A stretch of 64,000 nt of DNA from Aselliscus stoliczkanus (GCA_033961575.1 CM066738.1:68495478-68559477), one strand, 5' to 3'; positions 11,719-22,984 are shown, numbered from the stretch's first letter. The notes: generated from the letters alone by a model not told the origin. Translations and numbers: made by a program.

Positions 11719-11748
11719 TATGATATCTTTTGATTATCAAAAATTTTA

Positions 11749-11860
11749 GGGCCGGCCGAGTGGCACAGTGGTTAAGTGCTGGCTTGGGAAGCCAGCGGCC
11801 CCGGTTCGGGTCCCACATATGAGGGCCAGTGACACTGCCCCCCCCGAAAAAAAAAAACTT
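11749..11860 (+). mobile_element. Head-only tRNA SINE (type A, short)
   Basis: Intact head with GCGCTGG-like A-box area, B box GGTTCGGGTCC and the GGGCCAGTGACACTGCC end, then a C run and an A tract. Roughly AAATTTTA before and AACTTTTA after. Confidence 0.88.
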
Positions 11861-11887
11861 TTAACATGTACTACAGTTGAATTTTTT

Positions 11888-12345
11888 TTTTTTTATAATT
11901 TGTAACCATTCTTTTTTTTTTTTAGATTTTATTGGGGAATTGGGGGAGGGGAACAACGTTGGGGAATCCGGGAAGAGGAACAGACAAGTTGCTGTCTTTT
12001 TGTTCTTCAATCTAGTTGTGGAGGATGTTGTTTCACTGGCCCATGTTGGTATCGTCATTGCGCTCTTCCCGGATGAAGCAGAACAGTCGCCGGCCTCTGT
12101 ATGGTCGCTCCCTACAGCTATTGGCAGCTCACGCTGGCTGCCGGCCACTCACTGTAGCGTATGACAGCCCACTGCAGCAGGGGCTGCAGCCTACACACTC
12201 GCCGGGGCTTGCACAGCTCAGCTCCAGGTGGAGCTGTTGTTAGCTGTAGAGGGCAGTGTCACTGGTCCTCATATATGTGGGATCCGAACCGGGGCTGCTG
12301 GCATCCCAAAACCAGCTCTTAACCAATGCGCCACTCAGCCGGCCC
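11888..12345 (-). mobile_element. Long tRNA-derived SINE (type A, long)
   Basis: Complete copy on the minus strand with ACAGTTGAATTTTT at 11873 and 12346 as target-site duplication. Two T tracts (about 11881-11894 and 11911-11923) are separated by about 16 bp of other sequence, as if a short downstream segment was carried along with the tail. Confidence 0.9.
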
Positions 12346-13005
12346 ACAGTTGAATTTTTCAATATTTTCTTTTATTGTTAGTGCCTTTTATGTATTATTT
12401 GAGAAATTTGTTCCTACTTTAAGTTACTGTATTTTCTACTAAAATTTCTAAAGTTATATCTTTTATATTTAAGCTCCTTAATCTATCTTGAATGAGGCAA
12501 AGTAGGAGTCCACGTTCTTTTTCCCCATATGAATAACTGTTTCAATATCAGTTTCCCATTTTTGCTGATCTATGGCTGGCCCCTTGATTCTGTTTGTTGT
12601 TACACCAGTATCTCACTGTTTTAGGTACTATAGCTTAACAATAAGCCTTAACAATAAGTCTTTGGTAGGGCAAACCTGTTTCTTGTATTTTTTGGAATGT
12701 ATTGTCTATATACATATATATTTTTTAACTTGCACACATTTTTATTATACTTAATCAGGTTATTCAAAATAATTCCTTTTTTTCTTTGCTCTTGCATTTA
12801 TTCACTCATTTGTTCAGCCAGTAACAGTTTATTTTATTCATTGCTACTTCTACTGGCTGTTATTGTTATTGGCTGTTTGGTCTTATAAATTTTAGTATCA
12901 TCTTGTTAAATTCCATAATAAATCCTCTTTAGGATTTTGATTGGGTTTGCATTGACTCCATAAATCATTTGGGAGGGGAGATTAGGTCTTTAAATATTGA
13001 GTCTT

Positions 13006-13110
13006 GGGCCAGCCAAGTGGCGCGGTGGTTAAGCGCTGGCTTGGGAAGCCAGCAGCGCCAGTTCGGGTCCCACATATGAGGGCCAGTGACACTGCCCTCA
13101 AAAAAAAAAA
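13006..13110 (+). mobile_element. Head-only tRNA SINE (type A, short)
   Basis: About 95 bp head plus A tail. ATTGAGTCTT at 12996-13005 and 13111-13120 is an exact target-site duplication in the ancient L1M, showing that the short form is mobile in its own right. Confidence 0.93.
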
Positions 13111-13584
13111 ATTGAGTCTTATTATCTATAAACATCTTATCTGTACATTTAAAAAAAGTTTTATTTAATGTGCCTTTTTAAGTTTTATGAATTTCTACAT
13201 ATAATTCTGGCACATCTTTTGTTGGACTTATTCCTAGGTATCATATATTTTTTTGTTGCTAGTGCTAATGGTACTTTTTTCTTTTATTTAAATATTCTGT
13301 TAGTAGCTGATGATGAGAAATGCAGTTGGATTGGTATACTGATTTAGTGTTTGGGAGTCTTGCAAATCTTATCTTAATTCTAATAATGTATAAATTTGGG
13401 TCTTTTAAGTAAAGAATAATGTTATCTCTGAATGACAGCTTTTTTTCCCCTTTCTAACCCTCATGATTTTTTAAAAAGTCTAATATGTGGACTAGGACCT
13501 TCAAATGTTGCTAATGAGAATTCTTATCTTTTTCATGATTTAAAAAGCTTTGCTTTTAATGTTGCATGATTGGTTATAACATTT

Positions 13585-13586
<2 letters not shown>

Positions 13587-13635
<49 letters not shown>
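13587..13635. repeat. (TG)n microsatellite
   Basis: About 24 uninterrupted TG units; likely length-variable. Confidence 0.96.
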
Positions 13636-13636
<1 letters not shown>

Positions 13637-13800
13637 CAGATATTTTAACCAGATTAAAGATGTTCTCTTCTATTTCTAGTTGGTTAGGTGTTTTATAATT
13701 CTGAATGGTAACTGAATTTTCTTAAATTCTTTTTCTGTATATTCTAAGAAGATAGAAGATATGTTTTCTACTTTTAAATTATTATATTACTTAACTTTTT

Positions 13801-13918
13801 TTTTTTTTTTTTTTAGCTGAGCCATCCTGCCACCTGTTGGCAGCTCAACGGCAACTCAGCTTGGGCTGGCCTCGAACCGCTGTTGCTCAGAGCTCAGCTT
13901 GCACTCTTGAGCGAGCTC
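13801..13918 (-). mobile_element. Short type-B tRNA SINE
   Basis: Poly-T followed by a single tRNA-like module with complement of B box CGGTTCGAGGCC (near 13872) and a GAGCCATCCTGCC segment shared with the middle of the compound SINE at 11205-11718. TACTTAACTTTTT at 13788-13800 and 13919-13931 is a perfect target-site duplication. Confidence 0.88.
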
Positions 13919-14640
13919 TACTTAACTTTTTAATACTGAGTCAACCTTACATCCTTAGAACACATATAACTTGGTCATAATATATGTTTTATACATTGCT
14001 ATATATAGCTTGCTAATATTTTGTTTAGGATTTTTGCATCTTTGTTTATGAGTGAGATTAGCCAATACTCTTCTTTTCTCTGATTGTCCTGGTCCAATTT
14101 TAGTATTAAGGTTAAGCTAGCACCATACTGTGAGTTTGGAATTAGTCCCTTTTTTCTATAACCTGAAAATATGATAAAGCTTGGAATTTTTAAATCTTTG
14201 AATGTTCAATGTTACTCAACAGTAACACGATAGGTCTGGTATTTTCTCTGAGGTAAGATTTTGAATTATTTCAATTCCTTTTATTAATTCATTTTCTTTA
14301 ATGACTTCTTTTATGATTCAATTTCCTTAATGTATATAGAAATGTTATGATTTTCTATTTCTTTGTGAGCCAATTTTGATCATTTAAAACTTTTTGTAAT
14401 TTGCATAGTTCACTTACAATTTTGAAATTTATTGGCACAAAGTTACCCATAGTATTTATTACACAGTATTTTCAATCTCTTCTGTAACTATAGTTATGTC
14501 TCCTTTTCTATTCCAAACATTACTTATGAGTGCCTTATCTTTTTTTAATCTTTTGTATGTTTTTAATACCAGCCATATGCACAATTTACATTTTTAAGGT
14601 AATTATTTCTTTAAAATTGCATAGATTCATGGCAAAGATT

Positions 14641-14721
14641 TTTTTTCATACTTATTATTACAGGTTAATTATAAAGGATACATAGTGTGAGGTGTGGGAG
14701 CACCCTGGAAAGTTTCTTTCC
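14641..14721. other. Short AT-rich gap between L1M and old-A
   Basis: No clear assignment; it may be target sequence or transduced sequence beside the 3' end of old-A. Confidence 0.4.
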
Positions 14722-14744
14722 TTTTTTAAAATGATTTTTTATTA

Positions 14745-15370
14745 AAATTATAACTAACATACAATATTATATTAGTTTTAGGGGTACACCATAGTTATTC
14801 AACATTTATATATCTAAAGAAGTGATCACCAGCAACCATTGACCATACTATGCTATCACAATAATTTTTACTATATTCCTCATGCTGTACATTACATTCA
14901 CGACTTATTTGTTTTACACCTATAAATTTGGATCTCCTATTCTTTTTCTACTTTCCCCCCTTTCGAAATTTATCAGTCACTATTATTATTATTCAATATT
15001 ATTTCACATTAATTTTAGGTGTACAGAATAGTGGTTAGACATTTACATAACTTAAGAGGTGATCCCCCTGACTAGTTCAGTACTCACCAAGCACTATACA
15101 TAGTTATTACCTTATCATTGACTGTATTCCTTATGCTTTACTTTACATCCCCATGACTATTTTGTAACTACTAATTCATACTTTTTAATCCCTTCACCTT
15201 TTTCACCCTGACACCTAGCCCCTCACATCTATCACCCCAACAAATCTAGTACCCATCTGACACCATACACTATTACAATATTATTAACTGTATCCCTTAT
15301 GCTAAACCCTACATCCCCCTAACTACTTTGTAACAACCAATTTGTACTTCTTCATCCCTTCTATTCTTTC
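14745..15370 (-). repeat. Imperfect tandem units in old-A 3' UTR
   Basis: Three diverged units of roughly 180-200 bp recur. Each has a GTGATC..AC / ATAGTTATTAC / TATATTCC-TATGCT / ACATCCCC-TGACTA sequence of landmarks (near 14820-14900, 15050-15170 and 15240-15340). The same arrangement is seen in old-B at 42870-43440. Confidence 0.6.
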
Positions 15371-15461
15371 ACTCATACCCCCAACACCCTCCCATCTGGC
15401 AACCATCAAAATGTTTTCTGTGTCTATATGTTTGTTTCTGTTTTGTTTGTTAATTTTGTTC

Positions 15462-16060
15462 TTAGATTCTACATACAAGCGAAATCACATTGCATCTGTC
15501 TTTCTCTGTCTGATATACTACACTCAACACAACACACTTTAGGTCCACCCATGTTACCGCAGATGGCAGGATCCCATTCCTTTCCATGGCTGAGCAATAT
15601 TTCATTGTATATATGTACCACCTCCTCTTTATCCATTCTTCCATCAACAGACACCCAGGCTGCCTCCACATCTTGGCCATTGTAAACAATGCTGCAATGA
15701 ACATATGGATGCCTGTGTCCCCTCGAATTAGCATTGAGGGTTTCTTTGGATAAATACCCTAAAATGTGATTACTGAGTCCTTCATTGCCTCTTCTTGCAG
15801 CCTTTGTTTTAAAGTCTAACAAAGTCTGGTATAAGTATTGCTACTCCATCATTTTTTGTTTTTCATTTTCATTAAATGTCTTTTTCCATCCCTTTACTTT
15901 CTGTCTGTGTATGAATTTCAATCTAAAGTGAGTCTCTTGTAGGTACAATATGTAAGGGTTTTTGTTTTCTTATCCATTCAGCCCTCCTATGTCTTTTGAT
16001 TGGAATATTTAATCCATTTACATTGAAAGTAATTATTGATAGATATATAGCTACTGTCAT
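15462..16060 (-). pseudogene. Old-A ORF2 remnant: endonuclease N-terminus fused to ORF2 C-terminus
   Basis: Starts at a conserved ATG (16060) with the endonuclease opening ...LSIITFNVNG. It runs to about the DKVDFKTKA position of the endonuclease (about residue 115), then passes directly into the ORF2 C-terminus (GYLSKETLNA, HCSIVYN, MDKEEVVHIYNE) and the ancestral stop at 15462. The frame stays open across the join over 15469-15822. Only about 600 bp remain of the usual 3.8 kb, so the RT domain is absent. The same join appears to be present in old-B. This protein could not reverse-transcribe, so any spread of the form would have depended on another L1. Confidence 0.78.
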
Positions 16061-16100
16061 TGTATTATTCATACTTTTTATTTTATTTTATTTTTATGTC

Positions 16101-16947
16101 TTAAGGAAGTCCCTCTAAGATTCCTTGTAATGCTTGTAATGCTTGTTTGGTGGTGATGAATTCCTTTAGCCTTTTCTTGTCTGGGAAGCTCCTTATCTGT
16201 CCTTCAGTTTTATTTGTTTTTTGTTTTTATTTGTTGTTGTTTTTTTAGCTGAGCCATCCTGCCACCTGTTGGCAACTCAGCTCGGGCTGGGCATCAAACT
16301 GCTGTTACTCAGAGCTCAGCTCGCATTCTTGAGTGAGCTCTTAACCAACTGAGCCACTGGGCTGGCCCTGTCCTTCGATTTTAAATAACCTTGCTGAGTA
16401 GAGTAATTTTGGTTGTAGATTCTTGCTTTTCATAACATTGAATACTTCCTACCAATCCCTTCTGGCCTGCAAAGTTTCTATTGAGAAATTAGCCGATAGT
16501 CTTGTGGGTGCTCCCTTATAAGTTACTAGTTGTCATTCTCTTGCTGTTTTTAGGATTCTCTCTTTAACCTTTGCAATTTTAATTATAATGTGTCTAGATG
16601 TGGGCCTGTTTGGCTTCACCCTCTTTGGGACTCTCAGCGCTTTCTGGATTTTCATGTGTATTTCCTTTGTTAAGTTAGGAAAGTTTTCAGTCATCATTTT
16701 TTCAAATACATTCTCATCTTTGGCTTTCTCTCTTCTTCTGGAACCCCTATGATCCAAATGTTATTAGGCTTGATGTTGTCCCAGAGGCCCCTTAAACTCT
16801 CCTCATTTTTTTTTGGATTAATTTTTTTTTTTTCTGTTCTAATTGGGTGTTTTCTGCTACCTTGTCTTCCAAATTTCTGATTTGATACTCTGCTTCATTT
16901 AGTCTGCTGGTGATTTCTTCTAGTGCATTCTTCATTTAAGTTATTGC
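16101..16947 (-). pseudogene. Old-A ORF1 pseudogene (main part)
   Basis: RNA-binding ORF1 of the older L1: RHIIIKIAKVKERIL near 16580 and ENFPNLTKEIHMKIQKAL near 16680 are recognisable. The N-terminal part lies on the other side of L1-2 at 25423-25626, where the conserved ATG is at 25626. It is interrupted by a short type-B SINE at 16214-16367 and has frameshifts. Confidence 0.8.
16214..16367 (-). mobile_element. Short type-B tRNA SINE
   Basis: T-rich end, then the GAGCCATCCTGCCACC segment and tRNA-like head ending GAGCCACTGGGCTGGCC (complement sense). CTGTCCTTCAG before and CTGTCCTTCGA after mark a target-site duplication in old-A ORF1. Confidence 0.85.
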
Positions 16948-16972
16948 ATTCTTCACTTCTTTTTTTTTTTTT

Positions 16973-17647
16973 ATACCACAACTTAAAGTTTTTTATTAAC
17001 AAAAAGGAATGGTATTTGAGGAAAACAATGGCTTTTCCATGGAAAATAATATAAGCAATAGATCGTCCCATCTAAAAAAAAAAAAAAAAAGCAAGCAAAA
17101 AACAGCTTTTGAAGTGCTTCCCATAATGCCAAGCTACAGTATTTGAGGGAAATGGGAGGTAGGATTTTTAAGAGTCTATCTTGAGAAACCACTAATGATG
17201 GGTTCTCGAGTTAGAAATTTGGAGAAAACTTACTTTATCTATTTAATATACTTAAAACTCTGCTATAATGCTGTTTCATCTAAAGATTATTTCCTGGATA
17301 ATGCCCTTTCCTCAACCACAACTTCTGGCAGAAATGTCCATCCTCTAAATTCAATCTTATTCATATCCTCTATTAGCACTTACTTCAGAAATATAATTAT
17401 TTATACAAGGCTATGTACCTTATAAGATTGTGTGCTGTTTCAGAGGGAGCGGTCATATCTTATTTATCTCTCTGTCCTCAATGCCTGAGCGTTTCATACT
17501 AGGTACTTACTAATCATTTATTAATGGGTTAATAAATTAATTAATGGGTTAATAAATGATTACCAATACAAAACAGCATTTGTCATCCCAAATATGACAT
17601 AAATTTATATGTAAGAACTTAGTCTCATAGGACATTCTTTCTAACTA
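16973..17647 (-). other. 3'-transduced flanking sequence carried by L1-2
   Basis: Non-L1 sequence lying between the L1's own A-rich end and the terminal poly-A, and inside the target-site duplication. In the L1 sense it ends with AATAAA (complement at 16992-16997) about 20 bp before the poly-A. This is the layout expected when transcription reads through the L1 signal and uses a downstream one. It contains an MIR/L2-like tail around 17440-17520 and no clear exon. The source locus should hold the same sequence 3' of another L1. Confidence 0.85.
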
Positions 17648-18160
17648 ATTTTTATTATTATTATTATTATTTAAATTAGCTTCAGGTGTACAAAACAGTG
17701 CAATAGTTATACTTTTTACCCCTCAAAGAGACAAACCCCGCCCCCAATTCTCCACCCCACTCCTCACCCCCATATCATACTATCTATTACAATTCCTTTG
17801 ACTCCCTTCCACTGTATAGTCCACATCCCATGACTATCTATTATTCAATTACAGCTGGCATACAATATTATACAACGTCAATTTCAGGTATACAGTGCAG
17901 TCATCAAGCCTCTACTCCATCCATGAAGTGGTCTCCCTAACAAGACATGTGACCATCTGACACCCCACAAAACTTTTACAATATTATTATATTCCCCGAA
18001 CTGTCTTTCATATCCCTGTGAGGATACTGTAGTTACCTATTTATGCTGTCTATTCCCTTCCCCTTCTCCCTCATCCCCACCCCGCTCCTAACTAGCAACC
18101 CTGTTTTTCCTCTATATCTATGAGATTGTTTCTGTTTCCTTTGCTCATTCATTCAGTTTT

Positions 18161-21100
18161 TCAGATTCCACAGATAAGTGAGAACATATGATATTTGTCT
18201 TTCTCCGACTGACTTATTTCACTTAACATAATAGACTCTAGGTCCATCCATATCGTGGCAAATGGTACGTTTTCATTCTTCTTTATAATAGAGTAATACT
18301 CCATTGTATAAATGTACCACAGTTTATTGATCCAGTCATCTACTGATGGGCATTTTGGTTGTTTCCAAGTCTTGGCTATTGTAAACAGTGCTGCAATAAA
18401 CATAGGGGTACATATATTTTTTCAAATTAGCGTCTTGAATTCCTTTGGGTAGATACCCAAGAGTGGAATTGCTGGGTCATATGGTAGTTCCATTTCCAGT
18501 TTGTGGAGATACTGATTTCCATAATGGCTGCACCAATTTGCAGTCCCACGAACAGTGCACCAGTGTTCCCTTTTCTCCACACCCTCGCCAGCACTTGTTT
18601 GTTGATTCGTTGATGATAGCCATTCTGACCAGAGTGAGGTGGTATCTCATTGTGTTTTTTATTTGCATTTCTCTGATGATTAGTGAGGTTGAACATTTTT
18701 TCATATGCTTGTTGGCCATCTGTATGTCCTCTTTAGAGAAATGCCGCTTCATATCCTCTGCCCATTTTTTAATTGGGTTGTTTGTTTTTTTTGGTGTTGA
18801 GTTTCATGAGTGTTTTATAAATTTTGGGTATCAACCCCTTATCAGATATATCGTTGGCAAATATCTTTTCCCATTCAGGAGGCTGACTTTTTGTTTTATT
18901 GATTTCCTTTGCTGTGAAAAAACTTTTAAGTTTGATGTAATCCCATATGTTCATTTTTTCTTTTATTTCCTTTGCCCGAAGGGATATATCAGTAAAAATT
19001 TTACTCAGGATAATGTCTGCAAACTTACTCCCTATGTTTTCTTCTAGGAGTTTTATGGTTTCAGTCTTACATGTAAGTCTTTAATCCATTTTGAGTTTGT
19101 TCTTGTATATGGTGTAAGTAGGTGATCCATTTTCATTTTCTTGCACGTGTCAGTCCAATTTTCCCAAAATTATTTATTAAATAGACTATCTTTACTCCAG
19201 TGTAAATTCTTGCTTCCGTTGTCATAGATTAAATGACCGTATATGGATGGGTTTATTCTTGGGCTCTCTATTCTGTTCCATTGGTCTATGTGTCTGTTTT
19301 TTGGCAGTACCGTACTGTTTTGATTATTGTAGCCTTGTAGTATATTTTGATGTCAGGTAGTGTGATGCCTCCCACGTTTTTCTTATTTCTCAGGATTGCT
19401 GTGGCTATTCGGGGTCTTTTGTGGTTCCATATAAATTTTAGAATTTTATGTTCTATTTCTGAGAAAAATGTCCTTGGTAGTTTGATTGGAATTGCATTGA
19501 ATCTATATATTGCCTTAGGTGCGGGGGAGCAGCCCCTGCAGTCCAGGGTTTCCCTCAGGTGGAGACGGCATTGGCGGGGGAAGAAAATAAAGAAGGGAGA
19601 CAGTGGAGACACCGGAGGAGTTTCACAGAAGAAGTATCACACTTTATTGCCAGACCATATTCTTTTTATAAGGATTCTTGACCATTATCTCAATCAGATG
19701 AGTTTGGTGGTTTCTAGTTTCCAGGATTTACACAGTCTTTACTTCTCTGTAATTGTTCTCTCCAGGGTACACTGGCCTATTCTATGTTAAGGATTCACCT
19801 ATCTCTACATATCGCCTAAAGAGTGGTTACCATGACTACCTAGCCATTATCCCAAATTCCAGTAGCTAGACTCACAGGGCGTATACTAAAAGACTAGGAG
19901 TGGCTGTGTTTAGGGTAAAAGCATCTAAAATTTATTCCTATGTAAATATAATACTTAGTAGCTAAAGGGAGTCTTAAACATCTCTTGTTCTATGGAGGGT
20001 TACATATTTACAATAGAGGGTAGCATCTGTTTCTCAGTCAAAGTTTCAGTATCTGTTGCTACAACAATGCACTAGGCAAAGAATTCAAACAAAGTTGTTA
20101 ATTAACATACACTATGGTCTGCAAGTTGCCTCTTACCAGAACTCTCATGGCCTGAAGACTTTTAATCTTCAAGGAGGCTATTCACAGCAGGGCCCTTAGG
20201 CCACAGGCAGGCTTCTTGGCCTATGTTGTCAGAGGTCTGTGCCTCAGTTTCCAAGGGGCTTGAGTCCCCAATATCTCAGTTCAGGGGTCCCCTTGGGTTG
20301 TAGCCTGTTTTAGGGAGTTTCCATTTCTTTAGGAAATCTTGCCCCGTCATTGAAATACACAACCAGCTATCATCAGGGTACCGCAGGAATTTGTCACAAA
20401 TGCAGTGAATGTATTGTCTCCTATTAGAGGAAAGGCACATGGGTTCACAGAGGCAGAAGATATTACATGACCAACCGTAAGGCAGCACTCCAAATATCCA
20501 GTGCTGAGCAGGGTAATGTGACCTTGTCAGACACTGAGAGACTGTCGGCTCCCAGCACTTAGGTAGTATAGACATTTCAACTATATTAATGCTTCCTATT
20601 CATGAGCATGGTATGTATTTCCATTTATTTGTATCTTCTTTGATTTCTCTCTTCAGTGTCTCATAATTTTCTGAGTACAGGTCTTTTACTTCTTTAGTTA
20701 AATTGATTCCTAGATATTTTATTGTTTTTGATGCAATTGTAAAAGGGATTGATTTCCTGATTTCTTCTTCTGATAGTTTATTATTGGTGTATACAAATGC
20801 AACTGATTTATGAATATTAATTTTGTAACCTGCAACCTTACCAAATTCGTTTATCAGTTCTACCAGTTTTTTGGTGGCGTCTTTGGGATTCTCTCTATAT
20901 AAGTATCATGTCATGTGCATTAAATGACAATTTTATTGCCTCTTTTCCAACTTGGATGCCTTTGATTTCATTTTCTTGTCTAAATGCTGTGTCTAGAGCT
21001 TCCAGAACGATGTTAAATAGAAGAGGTGAAAGTGGGCAGCCTTGTCTTGTTCCTAATCTTAAGGAGAAAGCTTTTAGCCTTTCCCCACTGAGTACAATGT

Positions 21101-22984
21101 TTCCTGTGGCCTTATGATATATGGCCTTTATTATGTTGAGATATGATCCCTCTATTTCCACTTTGCTAAGAGTTTTTATCATAAATGGCTGCTGGATTTT
21201 GTCAAATGTTTTTTCTGCATCTATTGATACAATCATATGATTTTTATTTTTCATTTTGTTAATGTGATGTATTATGTTAATTCATTTGTGGATATTGAAC
21301 CAACCTTGCATACCAGGAATGAATCCCACTTGATCATGGTGTATGATCTTTTTAATGAGATGCTGAATTCGGTTTGCTAGTATTTTGTTGAAAATTTTTG
21401 CATCTATGTTCATTAGGGATATCGGCCTGTAGTTTTCCTTTTTTGTAATATCTTTGTCTGACTTAGGAATCAGGGTGATCGTGGCTTCATAGAAAGAGTT
21501 CGGGAGTTTCCTTCCTTCTGTATTTTTTGGACAGTTTGAGAAGAATAGGTATTAATTCTGTTTTGAAAGTTCTGTAAGTGAAGCCATCTGGCCCAGGGCT
21601 TTTGTTTGTTGGAAGATTGTTGATTACTGATTCAATTTCTTTGGCAGTAATCAGTCTGTTCAGAGTTTCTGTTTCTTTTTGGTTCAGACTTGGTAGATTG
21701 TATGCTGCTAGAAATGTATACATTTCTTCCAGATTGTCGAATTTGTTAGCATATAGTTGCTCATAGTATTTTATTAAAATTTTCTGTATTTCTGTGGTAT
21801 CTCTTGTCACTTCTCCTCTTTCATTTCTGATTTTATTAATTTGGGTCCTCCCTCTCTTTTTCTTGGTTGGTCATGCAAAGGGTTTGTCGATTTTGTTTAT
21901 CTTTTCAAAATACCAATTCTTGGTTTCATTGATCATTTGTATTGTTTTTTTGTTCGCTATTTCATTTATTTCTGCTCTGGTCTTTATTATTTCCTTCCTT
22001 ATATTCCCTTTAGGCTTGTTTTGCTGTTCTTTTTCGAGTTGCCTTAGATGTAAAGATAGTCTGTTGATTTGAGATTTTTCTTCCTTCTTTAGGTAGGCCT
22101 GCACTGCTATGAACTTCCCTCTTAGGACTGCTTTTGCTGCATCCCAGAGATTTTGGGTCGTGGTGTTTTCATTTTCATTTGTCTTGAGGTATCTTTTGAT
22201 TTCCTCCTTGATCTCATTTTTTACCCACTCACTGTTTAGTAGCATGTTATTTAACCTCCATATATTTGTAATCTTTCCAGATTTCTTTTTATAATTGATT
22301 TCTAGTTTCATAGCATTGTGGTCAGAGAAGACACTTGATATGATTTCAATCTTCTTAAATTTGTTGAGACTTGTTTTGTGGCCTAACATGTAGTCTATCT
22401 TGGAAAATGTTCCATGTGCACTTGAGAAGAATGTATATTCTGTAGTTTTGTGGTGAAATGCTCTAAAAATGTCAATTAAATCCTGCTGGTCTAAAGTGTC
22501 ATTTAAGGCCACTGTGTCTGTGTTGATTTTCTGTCCATTGGTGACAATGGGGTGTTGAAGTCCCCTACTATGATAGTGTTACTATTGATCTCTGCCTTTA
22601 TGTCTGTCAATATTTGTTTTATATATTTAGGAGCTCCTGGTGCATAGATGTTTACTAGGGTTATGTCCTCTTGTATAATTGATCCCTTTATTATTAGGTA
22701 GTGTCCTTCTTTGTCTTTCATTGTAGTCTTCATTTTAAAGTCTATTTTGTCCTAAATAAGTATTGCTACTCCAGCTTTTTTCTCATTTACATTTGCATAA
22801 AATATCTTATTCCATCCCTTTACCTTCAGGCTGTGTGTGTCTTTGATCTGAGATGAGTCTCTTGTAGAAAGCATATGCATGGATCCTGTTTTCTTATCCA
22901 CTTAACCACTCTGTGTCTTTTGATTGGAGCATTTAGCCCATGTACATTTAAAGTAATTACTGATAGGTGCATATTTATTGCCAT
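18161..22984 (-). pseudogene. L1-2 ORF2 pseudogene, split by a solo LTR
   Basis: Endonuclease start at 22984 (conserved ATG, 56 bp after ORF1). YAPG near 22640 stands where YAPN is usual; [11 protein letters not shown] lies near 22550 and [11 protein letters not shown] near 22310. RT motifs are [12 protein letters not shown] near 21220 and a damaged active-site box reading FNAHDM near 20920 instead of YADDM. The C-terminal MFIAALFTIAKTW block leads to a TGA at 18161. The LTR at 19520-20557 interrupts the thumb/C-terminal part. Many stops and frameshifts. Confidence 0.93.
19520..20557 (-). mobile_element. Solo LTR of an endogenous retrovirus (class II-like)
   Basis: A 1038-bp insert beginning TG and ending CA, flanked by CTTAGG at 19514-19519 and 20558-20563 and interrupting otherwise continuous L1-2 ORF2. 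Orientation is minus: a TATAAAA box (complement 19663-19670) is followed 22 bp later by AATAAA (complement 19643-19648), then about 120 bp of U5-like sequence. U3 is about 890 bp. The 6-bp duplication fits class II (beta-like) retroviruses. No gag, pol or env is present, so the provirus was lost by LTR-LTR recombination. Confidence 0.9.

Larger units (their letters stand above)
11719..14640 (-). mobile_element. Ancient L1M LINE ORF2 (segment 3)
   Basis: Continuation of the ancient L1M after L1-1. On the minus strand, blocks at 12480-12560, 12900-12990 and 13100-13480 correspond to ORF2 of an old L1 but contain no usable frame. Interrupted by four SINEs and a TG repeat. Stretches near 14000-14640 are AT-rich and only weakly recognisable. 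Confidence 0.65.

Noticed and set aside
13020..13075. tRNA gene-like A and B boxes
   Set aside because: Same motif set occurs in many copies with target-site duplications and A tails, and the acceptor stem cannot pair; these are SINE heads, not tRNA genes.
18445..19047. 200-codon plus-strand open frame, the longest uninterrupted after 7.5-8.3 kb
   Set aside because: It is exactly antisense to the C-terminal third of L1-2 ORF2, and the same antisense frame recurs in other L1 copies. No independent gene signal.
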